From: an uncultured Clostridia bacterium
GTDB taxonomy: Bacteria; Bacillota; Clostridia; Peptostreptococcales; Anaerovoracaceae
DNA: 17,688 nucleotides
Assembly: GCA_934277495.1 (NCBI GenBank)
Contig: CAKQUI010000039.1
Coordinates: 1 to 17,688 of the forward strand
Direction: 5' to 3'
How positions within the stretch are numbered: position 1 is the stretch's first letter; each line of letters starts with the position of its first letter. Below, one piece after another: positions 14,122 through 17,688 of the stretch. Below the pieces are notes generated by a model. It had not been told where the DNA came from. It saw only the letters and a program-made list of their open reading frames with translations, and searched no databases. The translations under genes and the position numbers were made by a program.

Positions 14122-16713
14122 TTATGCTGTCCTGAATGTCAGCTTTGTGCCGTCGCTGTCCATGATGACTCTGTCGCCGTCACCTACGGTGCCTTTTATC
14201 AGTTCTCCTGCCAGTTCCGTTTCCACGTTTCTCTGGAGGAATCTCTTCACAGGTCTTGCGCCGTATGCGGGGTCGTAGCTTTCATCAGCTATGAACTTCT
14301 TGGCTGCATCTGTCATCTCAAGAGTTATGTCCCTCTCTTCAAGACGTTTCTCGATATCCTTCATAGCAAGCTCTATGATCTTCACGATCTGGTCTTCTGT
14401 CAGCGGTGAGAATACCACGATATCGTCTATCCTGTTGAGGAATTCAGGCCTGAAGTATTTCTTCGTTTCGTCTTCTACTTTCTGCTTGACTTCTTCGTCT
14501 ACAGTACCGTCCTGCCTGATGCCGTCGATCAGATAGTTGCTTCCGATGTTGGAAGTCATGATGACGATGGTGTTCTTGAAGTCCACTGTCCTGCCCTGGT
14601 TGTCTGTCAGGCGTCCGTCGTCCAGCAGCTGCAGCAGGATGTTGAATACATCAGGGTGTGCCTTTTCTATTTCATCGAACAGTATAACGCTGTACGGTTT
14701 CCTTCTTACAGCTTCTGTGAGCTGTCCGCCTTCATCGTATCCTACATATCCCGGAGGCGCTCCTACAAGTCTCGATACCGAGTGTTTCTCCATGTACTCC
14801 GACATATCGATACGTATCATGTTTTTCTCTGAATCGAACAGTGCTTCGGAAAGCGCTTTTGCAAGTTCTGTCTTGCCTACGCCTGTAGGTCCCAGGAATA
14901 TGAAAGATCCGATAGGTCGCTTCTCGTCTTTCAGTCCGGCTCTTGCTCTCAGCACAGCTTCTGCTACAGCCTTGACTCCTTCTTCCTGTCCGACTACTCT
15001 CTTGTGGAGTATCTCAGGCAGCTTCAGGAGCTTTTCTTTCTCGCTCTCAACAAGCTTGCTGACAGGGATACCTGTCCATCCGGAAATGACCTCGGCTATC
15101 TCTTCTTCTGTTACTTCTTCTTTGAGAAGTCTTGCTTCCTCCGCCTTGTCGGCTTTGCCCTTTTCTTCTTCGAGTTTCTTCTCAAGATCAGGCAGTGTAC
15201 CGTATTTCAGCTGTGCCAGTTTCTCAAGATCATAATTTCTCTCAGCCTCTTCCATCTGATGCTTTACGTCCTCGATCTGCTGTTTAACAGCCTTGACTTC
15301 AGTTATGGCTTTCTTCTCGCCTTCCCACTGGGCACGCATAGCGTTGCTCTCGTCTCTCAGCTGGGAAAGTTCCTTTTCAAGAGCTTCCAGTCTGCCCTTT
15401 GAAGCCTTGTCTGTCTCTTTGCTCAGGGCCTGCTTCTCTATTTCAAGCTGCATGATCTTCCTGGATATCTCGTCCAGTTCAGACGGCATACTGTCTATCT
15501 CTGTCCTTATCTTTGATGCTGCCTCATCCATCAGGTCTATTGCCTTGTCAGGCAGGAACCTGTCGCTGATATATCTGTCGGAAAGTGTAGCACAGGCTAT
15601 CAGTGCATTATCTGTGATCCTTACTCCGTGATGTATCTCGAAACGCTCTTTCAGGCCTCTCAGTATGGATATGGTATCTTCAACTGTCGGCTGATCCACC
15701 AGCACCTTCTGGAATCTTCGTTCAAGAGCTGCATCCTTTTCGATGTATTTCCTGTATTCATCCAGCGTAGTTGCTCCTATGCAGTGGAGCTCGCCTCTGG
15801 CAAGTTTCGGTTTCAGCAGGTTGCCTGCGTCCATCGCGCCCTCGGTCTTGCCTGCGCCGACGATGTTGTGTATCTCATCTATGAACAGGATTATCCTGCC
15901 TTCGGATTTCTCTATCTCGTTGAGGACAGCCTTGAGACGTTCCTCGAATTCTCCTCTGAACTTGGCTCCGGCTATCAGCGATCCCATATCCAGTGCAAAT
16001 ATGGTCTTGTCTTTCAGTCCCTCCGGTACATCGCCGTTGAGGATACGCTGTGCCAGGCCTTCGACTACAGCAGTCTTGCCGACTCCAGGCTCACCTATGA
16101 GTACCGGATTGTTCTTGGTCCTTCTGGAAAGGATCTGTATCGTATGTCTTATCTCTCCATCTCTGCCGATGACCGGATCGAGTTTGCCGTCTCTTGCCAT
16201 CTCCACCAGATCTCTGCCGTACTTGTTCAGAGCATCGTAGTTTTCTTCAGGATTCTGGCTGGTCACTCTCTGGTTGCCTCTGACTTTGTTCAGTGCTTCC
16301 AGGAATTTGTCCTTGCTTATATCGTATCTCTTGAAAATAGCTGCCGACGGAGTATTCCTCTCGTCAAGCAGTGCCATGTAAAGATGTTCTACGCTGACGT
16401 ATTCATCCTTGAGTTTCTCAGCCTTTTTCTCTGCATTCAGAAATATCTGCTGCAGTCTCCTTGTGGAGTACATACCATCAGCACTGCCTGCCACCTTAGG
16501 CAGCTTGTCTATCTCAGCCTGTACAGCTCCGATGACTTCGCCTGTATTAACTCCCATGAACTTCAGCAGTTTCGGGATGAGACCATCCTTCTGCATCAGC
16601 AGCGCCAGATGAAGATGTTCTCCGTCCAGCTGCTGGTTGCCCTCTTCCACCGCTATATTCTGACAATCTATTACTGCACTCTGTGCATTCTGTGTATATT
16701 TATCTATGTTCAT
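14122..16713 (-). CDS. clpB: ATP-dependent disaggregase ClpB
   Basis: This 863-residue AAA+ protein is full length. It has a double Clp N-domain (1-145, starting [11 protein letters not shown]), NBD1 with Walker A GEPGVGKT (207-214) and Walker [13 protein letters not shown], a coiled-coil M domain rich in Lys/Glu/Gln, which distinguishes ClpB from ClpA or ClpC, and NBD2 with GPTGVGKTE and [11 protein letters not shown] plus a C-terminal sensor 2 region ([14 protein letters not shown]). With DnaK it pulls apart aggregated proteins after heat shock. I chose ATG 16713 over an in-frame GTG at 16722 because GGGGG (16721-16725) sits 7 nt upstream and would overlap the GTG. Control by HrcA is indicated by the CIRCE element and two candidate promoters upstream. 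Confidence 0.97.
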   Translation of the reverse strand: MNIDKYTQNAQSAVIDCQNIAVEEGNQQLDGEHLHLALLMQKDGLIPKLLKFMGVNTGEVIGAVQAEIDKLPKVAGSADGMYSTRRLQQIFLNAEKKAEKLKDEYVSVEHLYMALLDERNTPSAAIFKRYDISKDKFLEALNKVRGNQRVTSQNPEENYDALNKYGRDLVEMARDGKLDPVIGRDGEIRHTIQILSRRTKNNPVLIGEPGVGKTAVVEGLAQRILNGDVPEGLKDKTIFALDMGSLIAGAKFRGEFEERLKAVLNEIEKSEGRIILFIDEIHNIVGAGKTEGAMDAGNLLKPKLARGELHCIGATTLDEYRKYIEKDAALERRFQKVLVDQPTVEDTISILRGLKERFEIHHGVRITDNALIACATLSDRYISDRFLPDKAIDLMDEAASKIRTEIDSMPSELDEISRKIMQLEIEKQALSKETDKASKGRLEALEKELSQLRDESNAMRAQWEGEKKAITEVKAVKQQIEDVKHQMEEAERNYDLEKLAQLKYGTLPDLEKKLEEEKGKADKAEEARLLKEEVTEEEIAEVISGWTGIPVSKLVESEKEKLLKLPEILHKRVVGQEEGVKAVAEAVLRARAGLKDEKRPIGSFIFLGPTGVGKTELAKALSEALFDSEKNMIRIDMSEYMEKHSVSRLVGAPPGYVGYDEGGQLTEAVRRKPYSVILFDEIEKAHPDVFNILLQLLDDGRLTDNQGRTVDFKNTIVIMTSNIGSNYLIDGIRQDGTVDEEVKQKVEDETKKYFRPEFLNRIDDIVVFSPLTEDQIVKIIELAMKDIEKRLEERDITLEMTDAAKKFIADESYDPAYGARPVKRFLQRNVETELAGELIKGTVGDGDRVIMDSDGTKLTFRTA

Positions 16714-16751
16714 AATGTTCACCCCCGTTGGTTTCCCTTCTTGATGATTTT

Positions 16752-16780
16752 ATTGTACTCCCGGAAAAATCAAAAGTCAA
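16752..16780 (-). promoter_or_regulatory. Proximal clpB promoter
   Basis: On the minus strand -35 TTGACT (16780-16775), a 17-nt spacer and -10 TACAAT (16757-16752) are both one base from consensus. It lies downstream of the CIRCE element, with 7 nt between the element and the -35, so HrcA binding would not directly cover it. Confidence 0.75.
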
Positions 16781-16787
16781 TACTTTT

Positions 16788-16814
16788 TTAGCACTCACCA
16801 TAACAGAGTGCTAA
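16788..16814. promoter_or_regulatory. CIRCE element (HrcA operator)
   Basis: TTAGCACTC (16788-16796), nine bases, then GAGTGCTAA (16806-16814) is an exact match to the CIRCE consensus bound by the heat-shock repressor HrcA. It lies between two candidate clpB promoters and covers the predicted start of the distal one. Confidence 0.95.
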
Positions 16815-16842
16815 TAATTCTCCAAAAATCAAGTGATTGCAA
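16814..16842 (-). promoter_or_regulatory. Distal clpB promoter, start site within CIRCE
   Basis: The minus strand shows -35 TTGCAA (16842-16837), a 17-nt spacer and -10 AATTAT (16819-16814), each four of six to consensus. Transcription would begin near 16807, inside CIRCE, the usual HrcA repression geometry. It is weaker than the proximal promoter. Confidence 0.4.
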
Positions 16843-16907
16843 CGGTTTGTGAGCTGAAAATTTTTTCATATACCGGGGTCTGCAGGCACATGATCTCTGA
16901 AAATCAC

Positions 16908-17091
16908 CGGGTAAAAACATATTTCTGCTCGAAGAGATGAAAGCGATCCGCCTGGCAGAACGGAGTGGTGAGTTCCACTGCGGCTGAAGCCTGAGAACTC
17001 TCGCATAGGACCTTCCATAACTCGCAAGCTCATTGGGACAGGTCTCCAGACGCAGCCACATGTGCAGGAGCGAGCACTATCGAACGTCCCG
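16908..17091 (+). ncRNA. Candidate rod-shaped noncoding RNA in the clpB-hppA gap
   Basis: No gene is supported between clpB and hppA, but one half of the gap pairs with the other in order. Nested helices are 16908-16911 with 17088-17091, 16926-16931 with 17071-17076, 16943-16945 with 17051-17053, 16951-16954 with 17039-17042, and 16961-16968 with 17015-17024. The tip hairpin is 16970-16975 with 16995-17000, plus an inner GGCT/AGCC. This gives an interrupted rod of about 185 nt, the general shape of 6S RNA. One helix extends by a G-U pair only on the plus strand, and no minus promoter is seen after the hppA terminator, so plus is slightly favoured. A plus promoter is weak at best (TTGTGA and TATACC near 16847-16874). 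I do not recognise a conserved 6S core. Confidence 0.3.
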
Positions 17092-17097
17092 TCATAC

Positions 17098-17132
17098 AAA
17101 AAAAGAGCGCCCCGCATTATGCGAAACGCTCT
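17098..17132 (-). terminator. Terminator after hppA
   Basis: In the minus transcript AGAGCG-UUU-CGCAU pairs with AUGCG-GGG-CGCUCU over a single-base turn, followed by seven U. The central three pairs are G-U on the minus strand but C-A mismatches on plus, so the hairpin is built for the minus transcript. It lies 26 nt after the hppA stop. Confidence 0.88.
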
Positions 17133-17157
17133 GTATTTTCGTATGGAACTTATCAGC

Positions 17158-17688
17158 TTAGAAAGTGATGAGTCCGCCGATAGCTACGAACAGTGGTGCG
17201 AATACTACTGATACGATAGTCATCAGCTTGATAAGGATGTTGATGGATGGACCGGAAGTATCCTTGAACGGGTCACCTACAGTATCACCAACAACAGCTG
17301 CTTTATGTGAATCTGAACCTTTGCCTCCGAAGTGTCCTTCTTCGATGTACTTCTTGGCATTGTCCCATGCTCCGCCGGCATTGGCCATCATGAGAGCCAT
17401 CAGTACGCCTGAAGATAAAGCTCCGCCCAGCATTCCGCCGAGAGCTGCAGGTCCTAATACGATACCTATTACCAGCGGTGCCAGTACAGCCATAAGACCA
17501 GGAACGATCATTTCCTTCAGTGCAGCCTGAGTTGAGATATCAACGCAGTGTGCATAGTCAGGCTTTGAAGTTCCTTCGAGGATGCCTTTGTCTTCTCTGA
17601 ACTGTCTTCTTACTTCTTCGATCATCTGGTTTGCAGCCTTACCTACAGAGTTCATAGTGAACGCTGAGAACAGGAACGGCAGCATTGC
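17158..17688 (-). CDS. hppA: Membrane-bound ion-pumping pyrophosphatase, C-terminal part
   Basis: The frame is open to the right edge; the visible 177 residues are the C-terminus of a protein that is usually about 670-700 long. Diagnostic stretches are [43 protein letters not shown] and the highly conserved [20 protein letters not shown] followed by [15 protein letters not shown]. The lysines and aspartates of the [11 protein letters not shown] segment help bind Mg-pyrophosphate. The enzyme couples pyrophosphate hydrolysis to H+ or Na+ export across the cytoplasmic membrane. The residues that decide K+ dependence and Na+ versus H+ pumping are in the missing part, so the ion cannot be assigned. 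The gene ends at a strong terminator and does not run into clpB. Confidence 0.96.
   Translation of the reverse strand, partial: AMLPFLFSAFTMNSVGKAANQMIEEVRRQFREDKGILEGTSKPDYAHCVDISTQAALKEMIVPGLMAVLAPLVIGIVLGPAALGGMLGGALSSGVLMALMMANAGGAWDNAKKYIEEGHFGGKGSDSHKAAVVGDTVGDPFKDTSGPSINILIKLMTIVSVVFAPLFVAIGGLITF

Noticed and set aside
14537..15235. Long plus-strand frames opposite clpB, and similar ones opposite ppk, ppx, cca and the permease
   Set aside because: Ser/Leu/Cys-rich translations with no ribosome binding sites, typical antisense shadows of conserved genes.
17036..17055. Minus-strand GTCTGGAGACCTGTC resembling the cobalamin-riboswitch B12 box
   Set aside because: A B12 box lies at the 3' end of the aptamer and other cobalamin core motifs should precede it; the hppA terminator is only about 45 nt upstream and none are present.
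17038..17056. Plus-strand ACAGG...GCAGC resembling the symmetric loop of SRP RNA domain IV
   Set aside because: The required GGAA-type tetraloop and UCC/GGA helix are absent and the surrounding fold does not match an SRP hairpin.
16795..17117. Two minus-strand open frames of 83-88 codons in the clpB-hppA gap
   Set aside because: No ribosome binding site, odd composition (Arg, Ser, Cys, Trp rich), overlap each other, and one runs over the CIRCE element; better explained by a structured, noncoding region.

Overview
This window looks like chromosomal DNA from an anaerobic Bacillota, most likely class Clostridia. The grounds are Gram-positive style ribosome binding sites (GGAGG), a perfect CIRCE operator, a DUF6110 plus P1B-type ATPase pair, a DUF5685 / J-domain pair, and a membrane pyrophosphatase. 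G+C is moderate by eye. I cannot name genus or species from the sequence alone. I see no rRNA, tRNA, transposase, phage gene or CRISPR array.

Region 1 (1-6204, minus strand) is a tightly packed six-gene run. In transcription order it reads: ABC ATPase, FtsX-like permease, MxCxxC metallochaperone-like HMA protein, AraC regulator, DUF6110 small protein, and a P1B-type ATPase cut by the left edge. Spacings are 1 to 57 bases, so one transcript is plausible. The ATPase carries Ser-Cys-Ala where most P1B pumps have a Cys-Pro type motif. A sigma-70 type promoter and two related inverted repeats lie ahead of it, followed by a leader of about 340 nt. That leader holds a multi-helix element closed by a perfect 8-bp stem and a hairpin just before the first ribosome binding site.

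Region 2 (6282-7015, plus strand) is a single nitroreductase gene with a palindromic operator over its promoter and a terminator shared with the converging polyphosphate kinase gene.

Region 3 (7019-11803, minus strand) holds ppx and ppk, whose stop and start overlap as GTGA, so polyphosphate synthesis and breakdown are translationally linked. Upstream is cca, a tRNA nucleotidyltransferase whose promoter suggests a leaderless mRNA. Upstream of cca is a 47-codon relic that appears to fuse the start of a response regulator to the end of an ABC permease, as if a whole sensor/exporter operon had been deleted between them.

Region 4 (11879-14080, plus strand) is a three-gene cluster: a DUF5685 protein, a J-domain protein with a Cys-rich tail, and a small integral membrane protein starting at TTG. 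It ends at a bidirectional terminator.

Region 5 (14122-17688, minus strand) has clpB with two candidate promoters and a CIRCE (HrcA) element between them, then about 290 bases of gene-free DNA that can fold as a long rod (a possible 6S-like or unknown RNA), then a terminator and the C-terminal part of a membrane pyrophosphatase gene (hppA) cut by the right edge.
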